Shown piece after piece: positions 10,716 through 22,811 of a stretch of 64,000 nt of DNA. How positions within the stretch are numbered: the stretch's first letter is position 1; every line of letters starts with the position of its first letter. The DNA is taken from NCBI GenBank assembly GCA_030737835.1, contig CM060847.1, positions 18,663,280 through 18,727,279 of the forward strand, read 5' to 3'. The translations under genes were made by a program, and so were the position numbers. The notes under the pieces were generated by a model. The model was given only the letters and a program-made list of their open reading frames with translations. It searched no databases and had not been told where the DNA came from. The DNA comes from Acorus gramineus. Taxonomy: Eukaryota; Streptophyta; Magnoliopsida; Acorales; Acoraceae.

Positions 10716-13700
10716 TGTCACGCCCCAGGGCGGCCAACCCAGGGACGCGGCAATTGTATATATAATATCAGAATCTACACAGGAGGTCAATAATATATAT
10801 CATACACAGACAACTAGAATGACACACATGCAACAAAAGGGGATGACATGATATATACACCAAATGCGGAAGCAAAAGACTGAATCTGTGAATAAACATT
10901 CTACAGACTCGATACTCAATCATCTGTCCTGTGAGAGCCAATATACACAAATACAACTGAACATATACAAACACGTGCCAAGCACGGAAATCAAATACAT
11001 ACAGTCAAGAAGGGATGCTGATAACCTCTGGCACTCGCGGAACGTGGCGCTGCTCCGCTACTGAAGGAATCCCTCGGAAAGCTCCAACTGCTGCTCCGGC
11101 TCTAGCTCAGGCTCAGTGACCACTGGGGAAAAACATGTGCGAGGGGTGAGCCACACGCTCAGTGAACAGCACAACCCATGCATCACAGACAATATTTACC
11201 ACAATTCCATTATTTATCCAGTCTCCAAGACATAACAACATAATCCAGTGGTTCGTACTTCGCCGAACCACCACACCCTCACCCTCACCCATCAATGGGT
11301 GACATAGGCTATTGGGACTGATAATCATCTATTCACAAATCCAGTAGGTCGCTCATCGCCAACCCACTACACCCTCACCCTCACCCATCAATGGGTGACA
11401 TAGGATTTTGGGACTGACTAGGCTGTTGGTCACCCTTGGTCCACCGATAGTCTCTCCCTCCACTCCGTAGGCCGCTTGGTCTCCACCCACAACTTCAGCA
11501 CAGTCCGAAACCAAATCAGGAGGTGCCTACTGATGTGGGTCCTCCGAAGGACGGCCTTTCTAACGCTGGGGGTAGCCTCTACCGGATCCAACGCAGGGAA
11601 CAGAACAGCCTATCCATACGCATATGATCCACTCGGATCCGCCGACAATACATCTCTACCACTCAAATGTCATGAACTCTTCAGAGTTCCTCCAGGGCGC
11701 ATATCCAAGATGCGGGGAATAAGTACAATCAAAAGCAATGTTGGAATATCATTGGGGGAAAGAAACTCGGGAGGGCGGCGTGAGTTCCCGATACAGGATA
11801 CCCCGACAACCAAACAAGGAACACGGAGTACCCTAACACGGGTCTCACCGCTGTCCTCGCAAGGCCCCTCCCCTATAATATTCACTACACATGCTAATAA
11901 TCATACCAAACATACAACATTACTTATAATATTATTGGGACTAGAAACCTTGGGAGAGCAGCATGAGGTCCCGATACAGGACATCCCGACAACCAAACAA
12001 GGAACACGGAGTACCCTAACACGGGTCTCACCGCTGTCCTCGCAAGGCTCCTCCCGATAATATTACCTAAGGCATGCGATTTAACATACACTAGCATTTA
12101 ACTTAATAAACAAACTAGTAGGATGCATACATAGGTCGAGGTTTCCTAGCATGAAACAGGAGGCATGGTGCATGGCTCTTACACCTATCCTATGGGTGCA
12201 AGTCCCTAACATAAAAGCCTAGGGTGGCATGCATTCTACATTTAACATCATGCTCACATGTAATACATATTATTACAGGTTAATATAATCCACGGTGCCC
12301 CAGGAGAGGTCGGTATACGCCCAAGTGCGTATAACACCTCTCTACTGGGTTGGATTGTCCCACTCACCAGTATCTGGGTCGTCGCGCGACCGCCCGTCGA
12401 GATCTGCAAGACAGGGTATTACTTGGTAAGTATAAATCCACAGTTATCATTAAATACACAAATAAATACCCCAAAACCCACAACAAACACCTAACACTCG
12501 GGCAAACGTGCACACGACCCGCACGCACCCTAGCCCGAGCACTCCAGCAACTACCCGCACGACCGGCAACCACCCGCACGGCCACCCGATCGCTCGGGTG
12601 CACCGCCGCGCCTCCGCCCGCGCACCCCGCGCGCCTCGCGCCGGCCCGCGAGCACCCCGCGCGCCCCCGCGCGCAGCGCCTCGCCTCGCGCGCACCCCGC
12701 GCGCACCTCCGCCACCTCGCCGCGCCTCACGCGGACCACCACGGCCTCGCCGCGCCTCGCGCGCACCACCACGGCCTCACCGCGCCTTCCGCGCGCACCC
12801 TGCACTCGGCCACCACCTCGCGCACACACCACCCCTGCTCAGCCACCACCTCGCACCCGCGCGACCTGCTCCACGCGCACCAGCCCGCCCAGCACCAGCC
12901 GCCCAGCAAGACCAGCACGCGCCCCGCACGCCCGCGCGCACGCCCATGGGCACGCCCGCGCGCTTCCGGCCTGCTGCGCTGCTGTGCTGCTTGAGACCTC
13001 CAGCCCGAGCACGCCAGCACTGCCAGCCCGTCCCGCGCGCCCAGCACGACCAGCCCCTCGCACCAGACCCGCGCACACCCGCGCGCACGCACACCCGCGC
13101 ACGCACGCGCGCACGCCCGCGCGCGCCCAACATGTGCGCTGCCTGAGCCGCTGCCGTTGCTGCCTGCGCCCGAGGACATCTCCCACCATTCCCGAGCACC
13201 CAAACCACCACCTACCGACCTCCGACCACCTCCACCGCCCTCCGACGGCCACCCACAGCCGCCGACCTCCTCCCATACACAAATCCACACTCCTAGCATA
13301 CATCTATGCAAGAAAAGTGAAGAAAAAGACCTTATCGAGGGGAGGAAGCGAAGTCCGGACGCTCTCCGCGCGCCGAAACCTTTCTCAAAGGCTCTCTTTC
13401 TCCCCGATCTACCACGGCCCTCGAAATGGCCCGAATCAGAGGACAAAGAGAGGGGGACGGAGTGGCTAGAGTCATCGGAATCGGGTTTTGAAGACACCGG
13501 AGTGTAGATCGGGACCCGATCTACACTTCTCGTGCTTTAGGTTTTTAGTTTTGAGGGGTGTAGGGGCCTCAAAAGGAAGAAAAACGGAGAGAGGGAGGAG
13601 AGAGAGGGCTCGGGGAGGAAGACGATGAACAGTAACTCGGGTTTTAGATCCCACTTATTTATAGTGCGCGACTTAAAAACCCGGATACGCCCCGGAACTG

Positions 13701-13928
13701 CGAAATTTTTGGAAACCTTATCGGAATTCGATGAAATTTTTGTGAGAGGCATAAAATGGCACCAGGACACCAAATATGCAGTTAGATTTCCAATCGGAGT
13801 CCTCTAACTCAGGACGATAGCTAACAGTCCCAAAAATAAGCGGTTCCGATCAAAAACCGGTAAAAACCGAAAAACTGCCAGAACGCTCTAACGGTTACCA
13901 ACAAGCTAAAAGTGACACATATATAACA
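10716..13928 (-). mobile_element. Type A solo LTR 'A3', reverse, innermost of the nest
   Basis: This uninterrupted 3,213-bp solo LTR starts TGTCACGCCCC and ends ATATATAACA. The TSD TACTC is perfect (10711-10715 and 13929-13933). It is the fifth level of nesting and the last insertion in this stack. The 36-nt segment is intact, but the first donor has changed from GTAAGG to ATAAGG (near 13327), so this copy should not splice there. Confidence 0.96.
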
Positions 13929-14329
13929 TACTCCGTATTCCTTGTTTGGTTGTTAGGATGTCCTATGTCGGGACCTTATGCTGCCCTCCCGAGGTTTCTT
14001 TTCCCAATAATATTCCAACCTTGTTATAACTATTATGCATGTTCCCCGCATCTTGGTTATGCGCCCTGGAGGAATTCTGAGGAATTCAGGACATTAGAGT
14101 TGTTATGATGTGCTGTCAGCGGATCCGAGTGGATCATATGCGATGGATAGGCTGTTCTGTTCCCTTCGTTGGATCCGTGTAGAGACTACCCTGGCGTTGG
14201 AAAGGTCGTCCCGTGCAGGGGCTCCCATCAGTAGGCGCCTCCTGATTTGGTAGAAGGACTGCGCTGAACGTGGGAGTGGCCAAACGACCTACGGAGTGGG
14301 GAGAGACTATCGGTGGACCAGGGGTGACC

Positions 14330-14600
14330 AACAGCCTAGTTAGTCCCAAGAGCCTAGGTCACCTATTGAGGGTGAGGGTGAGGGTATGGTGGGCCGACGA
14401 TGTGGCGACCCACTGGATTGTAAGTCCCAATATCCTTGGTCACCCATTGAGGGTGAGGGTGAGGGTGTAGCGGGTGGCGGTAGCGACCCGCTGGTTTTGT
14501 GTAATTAGTCCCAATATCCTTTGTCACCCATTGAAGGGTGAGGGTGAGGATGTAGTGGGTTGGTGGTAGCGACCCACTGGATTGCGGAGTTGCTGCCATT
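14330..14600 (+). repeat. G-rich tandem block with GGGTGAGGGTGAGGGT motifs (LTR A2)
   Basis: There are about three imperfect units of 80-95 bp. Each has the words AGTCCCAA, a CACC-ATTGAGGG run, two to three copies of GGGTGA, and GCGACCCACTGG. Four G-triplets fall within about 24 nt at 14370-14393 and again at 14451-14474, so each strand could form a G-quadruplex. Equivalent blocks with different unit numbers are at 8040-8230, 11240-11420, 31925-32180 and 62520-62775. Confidence 0.8.
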
Positions 14601-17263
14601 TTGTGGCTTGAGTAATGTGATTGTGGATTAAAAATATCTGGTTGTGGTTAATATAAGCTGTGATGCATGGGTTGTGCTGTTCACTGAGCGTGTGGCTCAC
14701 CCCTCGCATAATATTTTTCTCCAGTGTCATCTGAGTCGGATCTGGAGGAGGAGCTCCCCGAGGGACTTCATCAGTAGCGGAGTAGCGCCACGTCCCACGA
14801 GTATCAGAGGCTATCAGCATCCCTTTCGCTTGTATGTAGTATATTCCGTGCTTGGGCACGTGTTTGTATATTATTTGGATGTCTTTGTATATATTGGCTC
14901 TCACAGGACAGTTGATTATGTATCGAGTCTGTAATATGTTTTGGATTACAGATTCAGTCTTTTAGCTTCCGCTTTTGGTGTATATATTATGTCAGCCCTG
15001 CTTTTATCTGTGTAGTAATTTTTAGTTGTTGTGTGAGTATGTTATTGAACTCCTGTTTACTGATATCATATATACACTTGCCGCGTCCCGGGGTCGGCCG
15101 GCCCTGGGGCGTGACATTGGGAGGGCAACCTGAGGTCCCGATATAGGACATCCCGCCAACCAAACAAGGAACACGGAGTACCCTAGCCCGGGTCTCAATG
15201 TTGACCTCGCAAGGCCCCCTTAATATTCCCAAGGCATGCTAAAAATATCTTAAGTCTGCATTTAATTTAATAAATCAAACTAATAGGACGCATGCATAGG
15301 TCGAGGCTTTCCTAGCATGATAACGAGGTGACAGGATGCACGGCTCATACACATATCCTAAGGGTGCAAGTCCCTAACATACAAGTCTAGGGTGGCATGC
15401 ATTCTACACATTAATCATGCTTGCATGGATTACAATTTACAGTTAATATTAACTATGCTGCCCCAAGGGAGGACGGTATATGCCCAAGTGCATATAGCGC
15501 CTCCCAACTGGGTTGGGTTGTCCCACTCACCAGTAACCGGGTCGTCGCGCGACCGTCCGTCAAGATCTGCAAGACAGGGTAATCAACCCGGTGAGTAAAA
15601 TACACAAATACTACAAAATACTCAAAATACACAAATAAATACCCAACACTCGGGCAAACGTGCATACGGCCCGTACGCACGCTAGCCCGAGCACCCCGAC
15701 TCACTCCCGCACCCCCGGCAACCACCCACACGGCCACCCGCCCTCGGATGCACCGTCGCGCCTAAGCCCACGCACCCAGGCGCACCGCCGGCCCCTGCCC
15801 GCACGCCTGGACACGCTGCCGAGCCACCCGGGTGCACCGCGCATCCACTGCGCCCCATCGCAGTAGCCCGCGCGCACACCGCACGCCCCGCGCTGGCCCG
15901 GCGCACACCGCACGCCCCGCGCGCCCAGCGCCTCTCCCCGCGCGCACCCCACGAGCACCTCCGCTGCCCTCGCCCCGCTCCGCGCGCACCCCGTGCGCAC
16001 CACCGGCTCGCCCAGCACTCCACCGACTCGCCGCACACGCACAGCGCGCCTGCACCTCTGCGCAGCGCTCCGCGCGCACGCCCCCGCACGGCGCCCTGCA
16101 CGCAGCGCCCCATCGCCCACGACCAGTGCCCAGCACACCCGCGCCCAGCACGCGCGCCCAGCGCACGCGCCTAGCACGCCCTCCAGCTCCACCCGAGCGC
16201 ACGCCCGCGCGCACGCGCGCGCCCTGCCAGCTGCTCCGCCTGCTGCGCCTGTGCTGATGCCTGTGCTGCTGCCCTGCCCGAGACCACCAGCCACCCTGTC
16301 CGAGCACCTCTACCTCCTCTATCCGACCACCAATGGCCTCCAACAGCCACCAATCACCCCCCATAGCCACCAACACCCAAACCCACCCTCCTAACAAGCA
16401 TCTAAGCAAGAAAAGGAAGGAAAGAGAGCTTACCCAAAGGAAGGAGAGGCAAGGAAGGGAACCGGAAGCTCCTCTTGCACCGAAATGTCTCCCCGAAGCC
16501 TCCCACCACCAAGATCTCCTCCTAGCCAAAGAAGGGCCCAAATCTGAGGAGAAAAGAGGAGGGGGTAAGAGGGGGCCAAACACCTCGGAATTCGAATTTG
16601 AAACTACCGGTAGATAGATCGGGACCGGATCTAACCTTTCTATGTTTTGGGTTTTAAGGTCCAAGCATTCTAGGTGGCTCAAATGAAGGTTTTTGAGAGA
16701 GGGGGAGAGAGAAATTGCATTTGAGAAGATGATGAATAGTGCTAGGCAACCTTTTTAGCTCACTTAAATAAGTCAACTCAACTTAATTAGGGCTAACCTA
16801 GGTTTAATTAGGTTTAAGAGAGGTTTTGGGTGATTTAAGTGAGCTTTGACTTGGGTCAACCCAACCACACAAAAAGACAAAAAAGGTTGACCAAGTCATG
16901 GGCCCACTTTGACCAAGTCAACTTTCCCAATGACTTCTCGCTCGGTCAAAACCCGGATACGCCCCGGAACTGTGAAATTCTGAAACGTACCGGAATTCGA
17001 TGAAATTTTCGTGAGTGGCTTGAAATGGCACCAGGACACATAATATGCAGTTAGATTTTCAATTGGAGTCCTCAAACACAGGGCGATAGCTAACAATTCA
17101 AAATTTTGGCAGTTCCGATCAAAAAATGAAAAAAAACTCAAAAACTGCCAAAATGCTCCAATGGTTACCAGCAGGCCAAAAAGTGACACATATATAACAA
17201 TGCGTGCGTACGCGCGTGCTCGCATGCGTGCGAGCCCGTACGCATGCATGTCTAAGTCTTTGG

Positions 17264-20200
17264 TGTCACGCCCCAGGGCGGCCGTCCCCGGGACGCGGCA
17301 AGTGTATATAAAATATCAGAATCTACACAAGAGGTCAATAATATATCATACACAAACAACCAGAATGACACACAGACAACAAAGGGGCTGACATGATATA
17401 TACACCAAATGCGGAAGCGAAAGACTGAATCTGTAAATAAACATTCTACAGACTCGATACTCAATCATCTGTCCTGTGAGAGCCAATATACACCAATACA
17501 ACTGAATATACACAGACGCGTGCCAAGCACGGAAATACATACAGTCAAGAAGGGATGCTGATAACCTCTGGTACTCGCGGAACGTAGCGCTGCTCCGCTA
17601 CTGAAGGAATCCCTCGGAAAGCTCCAACTGCTGCTCCGGCTCCAGCTCAGGCTCAGTGGCAACTGGGGAAAAACATATGCGAGGGGTGAGCCACACGCTC
17701 AGTGAACGGCACAACCCATGCATCACAGACAATATTGACCACAATTCAGATCTTAATAATCCACAATCTCTTATTAACAACCACAAAATGGTAACAAATA
17801 CTCACTAGTGGGTCGCTCAATCGCCAACCCACTACACCCTCACCCTCACCCTTCAATGGGTGACATAGGATTTTGGGAGTGATATTCATCCAATCATAAC
17901 ACCAGCGGGTCGCTCATCGCAACCCACTACACCCTCACCCTCACCCTCACCCTTCAATGGGTGACATAGGATTTTGGGACTGACTAGGCTGTTGGTCACC
18001 CTTGGTCCACCGATAGTCTCTCCTCCACTCCGTAGGCCGCTGGGCTATCACCCCCACAACTTCAGCACAATCCGTCACAAATATCGGGAGGCGCCTACTG
18101 ATGGGAGCCCTTAGAAGGGACAGCCTTTCTAACGCTGGGGCAGCCTCTACCGGATCCAACGAAGGGGACAGAACAGCCTATCCATACGCATATGATCCAC
18201 TCGGATCCGCCGACAACGCATCTCTACAATTCTAATGTCCTGAATTCCTCAGAATTCTTCGAAGGCGCATAACCAATATGCGGGGAACATACACAATAAT
18301 TAGCAAGGGTGGAATATCATTGGGGGAAAGAAACTTGGGAGGGCAGCGTGAGTTCCCGATATAGGACACCCCGACAACCAAACAAGGAACACGGAGTACC
18401 CTAGCCCGGGTCTCACCGCTGTCCTCGCAAGGCCCCTCCCCTATAATATTCACTAAATATGCTAATAATCATATAATTTGGTATAACATTTCTTATAATA
18501 TTATTGGGACAAGAAACCTTGGGAGGGCAGCGTGAGTTCCCGATACAGGACACCCCGACAACCAAACAAGGAACACGGAGTACCCTAACCCGGGTCTCAG
18601 TGTTGACCTCGCAAGGCTCCTCCCTATAATATTATCTAAGGCATGCAATTTATCATACACTAGCATTTAATTTAATAAATAAACTAGTAGGACGCATGCA
18701 TAGGCCAAGGCTTCCTAGCATGAGAAGAAGGGGACATGATGCATGGCTCATACACATATCCTAAGGGTGCAAGTCCCTAACATGCAAAGTCTAGGGTAGC
18801 ATGCATTCTACATTTAAATCATGCTCGCATGGAATACACATTACAACAGGTTAATATAATCCATGGTGCCCCAGGAGAGGTCGGTATACGCCCAAGTGCG
18901 TATAACGCCTCTCTACTGGGTTGGATTGTCCCACTCACCGGAGATCGGGTCGTCGCGCGACCGCCCGTCAAGATCTGCAAGACAGACATTTATACGGTGA
19001 GTTAAAGCCCACAAATACCACAAAATACCCACAAAATACTCCAAAAGAACCCAACACTCGGGCAAACGTACATACGGCCCGTACGCACGTTAGCCCGAGC
19101 ACTTCGACTCACTCCCGAACCCACGGCAACCACCCGCACGGCCACCCGCCCCGGATGCGCCACCGCGCCTCAGCCCGCGCACCCAGGCGCACCGCCGGGT
19201 GCCTACCCGCACGCCTGGACCCGCAGCCGAGCCACCCGGTGCGCCGCGCGCCCACTGTGCCCCGCCGCAGCAGCCCGCGCGCACCCCACAAGCCCCGCGC
19301 GCACCACGCGAGCACACCGCCCCGCGCCTCACCCCGCGCGCACCCCGCGCGCACCACCAGCTCCGCCCCGCGCGCACTCCGCGCGCACCACCAACCCCTG
19401 CCCAGCGCCCCGCGCGCATGCGCCTCTGCGGTGCCCAGCGCCCAGCGCCCAGCACCCTCGCCCAGCACCCGGTATCCGCGACCCAGCGCCCGACGCTCAG
19501 CGCCCAGCACCCGGGACCCTCACCCAGCGTCCACGCGCACGCCCGCGCAGCACGCGCCCAGCGTGCCTGGCAGCACGTGCCCAGCGCGCCTGCCAGCCTG
19601 CCCGCGCTGCTGCCCGCGCTGCCTGCCTGCGCGCATCGCCGAGTGGCCCGAGCACCGCTCGCCTGCACGCCTGGGCACTGCCCGCCTGATGCCCGAGCGC
19701 CCTTTGCCAGCTGCCCGAGCATGGCCTGCCCAGCCGGCCTGCTTTGCTCGCACAGCCCGCAGCCATCCTGCTCCGCACACCTCCCCCTGCACCCCCCGAG
19801 CGCACGCCCGCGCGCGCCCGGCAAACTGGTGCACCCGCGTGCGCCCTGCCTGCTGCGCTGCTGTGCTGCTGCCGGTGCTGCCTGCTGCCCGGGACTGCCA
19901 GCCCACATGCCCGAGCTCCTCTACCACCCTCCTCCGGCCACCAATGGCCTCCGACCACCTCCCACAGCCCTCCGACGGCCACCCACCGCCGCCGACCGCC
20001 TCCCAACCTCATTTCCACCCTCCTAACATACATCTAAGCATAAAGGAGAAGAAAGAGGGCTTACCAAGGGGAGGAAGAGATGTTCGGTTGCTCTCCGTGC
20101 ACCGAAACCTCTCCCAAATGGCTTCCAACGCCCGGATCTACTTCCACCTCCGAAATGGGCCAAATCAGGGACGAAGAGAGGGCGGATGGAGGGGCAAAAC

Positions 20201-20653
20201 TCACCGGAATTCAAATTTGAAAGCACCGAGGTGTAGATCGGGACCCGATCTACACTTCCTATGCTTTAGGTTTTTGGGTTTGAGGGGTCTAAGGGCTTCA
20301 AAAGTGAGAAATAGAGAGAGGGGAGAGAGAAAAGCCAAGTGGTAGGGATGATGAATAGTACATTTCTAATTTTAGATTCCATTTATATAGCGAGTCACTT
20401 AAAATACCCGGATACGCCTCGGAACTGCAAAATTTTAGAAACGTTACCGGAATTCGATAAAATTTTCGTGAGAGGCCTAAAATGGCACCAGGACACCAAA
20501 TATGCAGTTAGATTTCCAATCGGAGTCCTCTAACTCAGGACGATAGCTAACAATCCAAAAATTAGCGGTTCCGATCGAAAACCGAAAAAAAATGAAAAAC
20601 TGCCAGAACGCTCCAACGGTTACCAGCAGGTTAAAAGTGACACATATATAACA
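17264..20653 (-). mobile_element. Type A solo LTR 'A4', reverse
   Basis: This uninterrupted LTR of 3,390 bp starts TGTCACGCCCC and ends ATATATAACA. It is flanked by TTGG on the left (17260-17263) and TTGGT on the right, so the TSD is 4-5 bp with one possible base lost at the junction. It lies in the type B LTR, 60 bp from the A1 right end. On the minus strand it has a TATA box near 20385, a first donor at 20065/20064, the 36-nt segment at 18939-18974 and the third exon-like block from 17662. The joined frame ends LELSEGFLQ-stop. Confidence 0.93.
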
Positions 20654-21831
20654 TTGGTATTTCTAATGATTTCTAAGTGTAAATTGTGTTGTTGCTCACC
20701 AAATTTGATGCCCCTTCCTTGCAGATCTCGTCGGATGGGATGCGCGAGGTCCCGGGTTGTATGGTGAGTGGTTCGATCCAATCCCCCCCCCCCCTCTCAG
20801 GATGCGCTCGACGCGCGTAGACGCGCGTCGCGCATCGATGGGGCCCCTTAAGCTATAATATGTAGATATCTTGCATGCTAGGCTTATATACATGTATTGT
20901 ATTCATGTATGAATGATTGTGTTGCATAAGCCCCTCTAGTATGGGCATGTATGTTGTAAATGTGTATGGATGTATAGAATATGGCATGTCTTAGGTGGTA
21001 TTGTAATACTACTCCCACCATATTAATGGGAATATACAGTATGATTAAGTCTGGGTTAATAACGGGCACCTGCCTAATATTCCCTTGCGATAAGACTCGA
21101 GGGCGTGGTATAGCTGTTGCGCCCATGCTAATGGGGCAAAGCTATGACCAGCTGCATGAGATGATGATCTCTCTCGTCCTCTCCCTCTGAACGAACTGAG
21201 TAAGTAGATGCGATTTCCTACTCGACTTAGGTTCGTTTGGAATATTGGCATGCACCTGTTAGTGCGCGAGATCGCGCTTGACCCTTTCTTTTAAGTTGGC
21301 GATATCCAACGGATGTTAGGGCATATTTTGTATGCTTATGTGATTAATGACCATGTATGCATGTTGTATGAATTATTATGATGTAGTCCATGTTAGGGAG
21401 TGTCCCTATAATTATTGGATGATTGTGAATTATTAGATGATTGTGCATATGGTTCATGCACATAACTAAGATTAAACTCTCCTCTAAAATATATGCGCAT
21501 GTTAAAACTGATAGGCCTAGTTGGAATAGGCGTGGGTATGACCCGCTGTCGGGTTGTACCTTATTAGTGAGAGCGCTAGCGATGAAATCGCCCGTGCATC
21601 CGAGTGATGCACTCATTTGGAATTCAGGAGGATTCATTAGCTTATGGGATTATTTCTATGTGAGAGCAGAGGCAACCCCTTTGTGTCTGAGCGACGCAAC
21701 GGTGTGGGAGTACAGTAGTATTCGATATCTCGATAAGTGATTATCGAGAGTAGTTGTTTTCCATTGGGTTCGCTTTGCGAACATGGAATGTTTACTCCCA
21801 GTGTTGTCCGTGTTGAGGGGGCCCGGGTTGT

Positions 21832-22095
21832 AGCTGTCCTGACAGAGGGCTCCCATCCGTAGGTACCACCGATGCATTCGGGAGCGTACTGATCGTGGGA
21901 GTATACCAGGTAGAGGCTACCCGGGAGAGGGTTAACGAATGATGTTGCAAGCGTGGAATCGTTCTCCCCTTCGTTGGATCCGATGTAGGGACTCCCCGGT
22001 GATTACAGCTGTCCTGACAGAGGGCTCCCATCCGTAGGTACCACCGATGCATTCGAAAGCGTATTGATCGTGAGAGTATACCAGGTAGAGGCTAC
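21832..22095 (+). repeat. Direct duplication of 89 bp inside the type B LTR
   Basis: The stretch beginning AGCTGTCCTGACAGAGGG (21832-21920) recurs at 22007-22095 with a few substitutions. The 86 bp between them contain the GTTCTCCCCTTCGTTGGATCC word found once in other LTRs. Related sequence in element I (37260-37490, minus) shows the same words. Confidence 0.85.
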
Positions 22096-22811
22096 GTGGG
22101 GAAAGGGCTACCGGTGGACCAAGGGTGTCGAACAGTCTAAGTCTCTTCCAAAAGTCCTATGTCACCTCTAGGGGGGTGAGGGTGAGGATGAGGTGAAGAC
22201 ACATCGCCGCGTGACCCATTCGTTGTTCGTCCGTTCCCATAGTTGTTGGGTCCGGTTGTGTACGTGAGGTTGGTTGCGCCGCCGCGTAACCCAGTTATCC
22301 ATGGGTTTCCACCCATGTTTACCTTGAAAGGGAATGGTTTATGTATTGAACTGTTGTATGGTGATTGGTTTCCAGCCACTCACTGAGCTTGTAGCTCACC
22401 CCTCGCATACTGTTTCTTTTCAGGGGCAGTGTTGGGCGTGGAGCTGGAGCTTTCCTGTGGCGTGGTCTTATGGGCGTGGAGCGTTCTTCCGGTGGATGGT
22501 GAGTGCGAGGCTGTCAGCAGTCCTAGAGTCATTGTATGTATTGTAAATCGTGCATGTGGCACAGGTTGTATTTTCTTTGGTCTAGACTTGGCTCTCACAG
22601 GACAATGATTGTGTATTCGAGTCTGTAATAATGTTTTTGGTTTACAGACATTGTTTATATATTATGCTTCCGCTTTTCAGTCAGTTATCATTTTCTTTGC
22701 TTTGCCACCCTGTGTGTTGTTGTTGGAGTCCTTATTAACCTCAGGTATTGGTAGCTGATATTCTATTATTGCCACGTCTCAGGGACGGCTGTCCTGGGGT
22801 GTGACAATGAA

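Larger units (their letters stand above)
8850..14777 (+). other. Three-part exon-like module inside LTR A2
   Basis: Downstream of the TATA box, an exon-like block ends CCCTTG|GTAAG with the donor GT at 9146-9147. A polypyrimidine-TTGCAG acceptor ends at 10318, followed by exactly 36 nt (10319-10354) and a second donor CG|GTGAGT. A TTTTTCTCCAG acceptor ends at 14724 (A3 lies inside this second interval). Joined, the pieces read FRCAESNRTSLPPL, then DLDGRSRVDLIS, then V-S-S-E-S-D-L-E and on to a TAG at 14775-14777. The same frame is kept in A1, A4, A5, A6 and O. No ATG precedes it in frame, and splicing is inferred, not shown. Confidence 0.5.
8558..15116 (+). mobile_element. Type A solo LTR 'A2', split by A3
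   Basis: It starts TGTTATATATGTGTCAC at 8558 and ends GGGGCGTGACA at 15116. The TSD TTGGG is perfect (8553-8557 and 15117-15121). Own segments are 8558-10715 and 13934-15116, about 3.3 kb. Order within the LTR: promoter end with TATA at 8821, exon-like block to 9145, GC-rich block 9300-10180, 36-nt segment 10319-10354, then the G-rich tandem block after the A3 insertion (14330-14600), and the 3' exon-like block from 14725. Confidence 0.96.
7519..17199 (-). mobile_element. Type A solo LTR 'A1', reverse, split by A2
   Basis: It starts TGTCACGCCCC at 7519, the reverse complement of the LTR 3' end. It ends in the reversed LTR start, CACATATATAACA, at 17199. The TSD ATGCG is perfect (7514-7518 and 17200-17204). 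Own segments are 7519-8557 and 15122-17199, about 3.1 kb. It sits in the GC-rich block of the type B LTR. Its microexon-like segment and flanking splice signals are intact near 15529-15575. Confidence 0.95.
6299..22806 (+). mobile_element. Type B long solo LTR (Ty3/gypsy), itself split by A1 and A4
   Basis: It begins TGTTATGCCTGTGTCA at 6299 and ends GGGTGTGACA at 22806. The flanking TSD is GTGAA (6294-6298) and ATGAA (22807-22811), one base changed. Own segments are 6299-7518, about 17205-17263 and 20658-22806, roughly 3.4 kb in all. No internal gag-pol remains, so this is a solo LTR left by recombination. Its first third is closely related to the ends of element I at 33480-34422 and 38660-39274 (opposite strand). 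It carries a (CT)n tract near 6800, a splice-donor-like CCAAG|GTGAGC at 7126, a GC-rich block and an acceptor at 20724. Confidence 0.9.

Noticed and set aside
18921..20345. 474-codon Pro/Arg/Ala-rich open frame, and similar long frames at 9639-10298, 12350-13507, 15701-16682, 25316-26002 and 60500-61447
   Set aside because: They lie in the GC-rich low-complexity LTR block, occur on both strands in several frames at once, and have no domain. Lack of AT-rich stop codons explains them.
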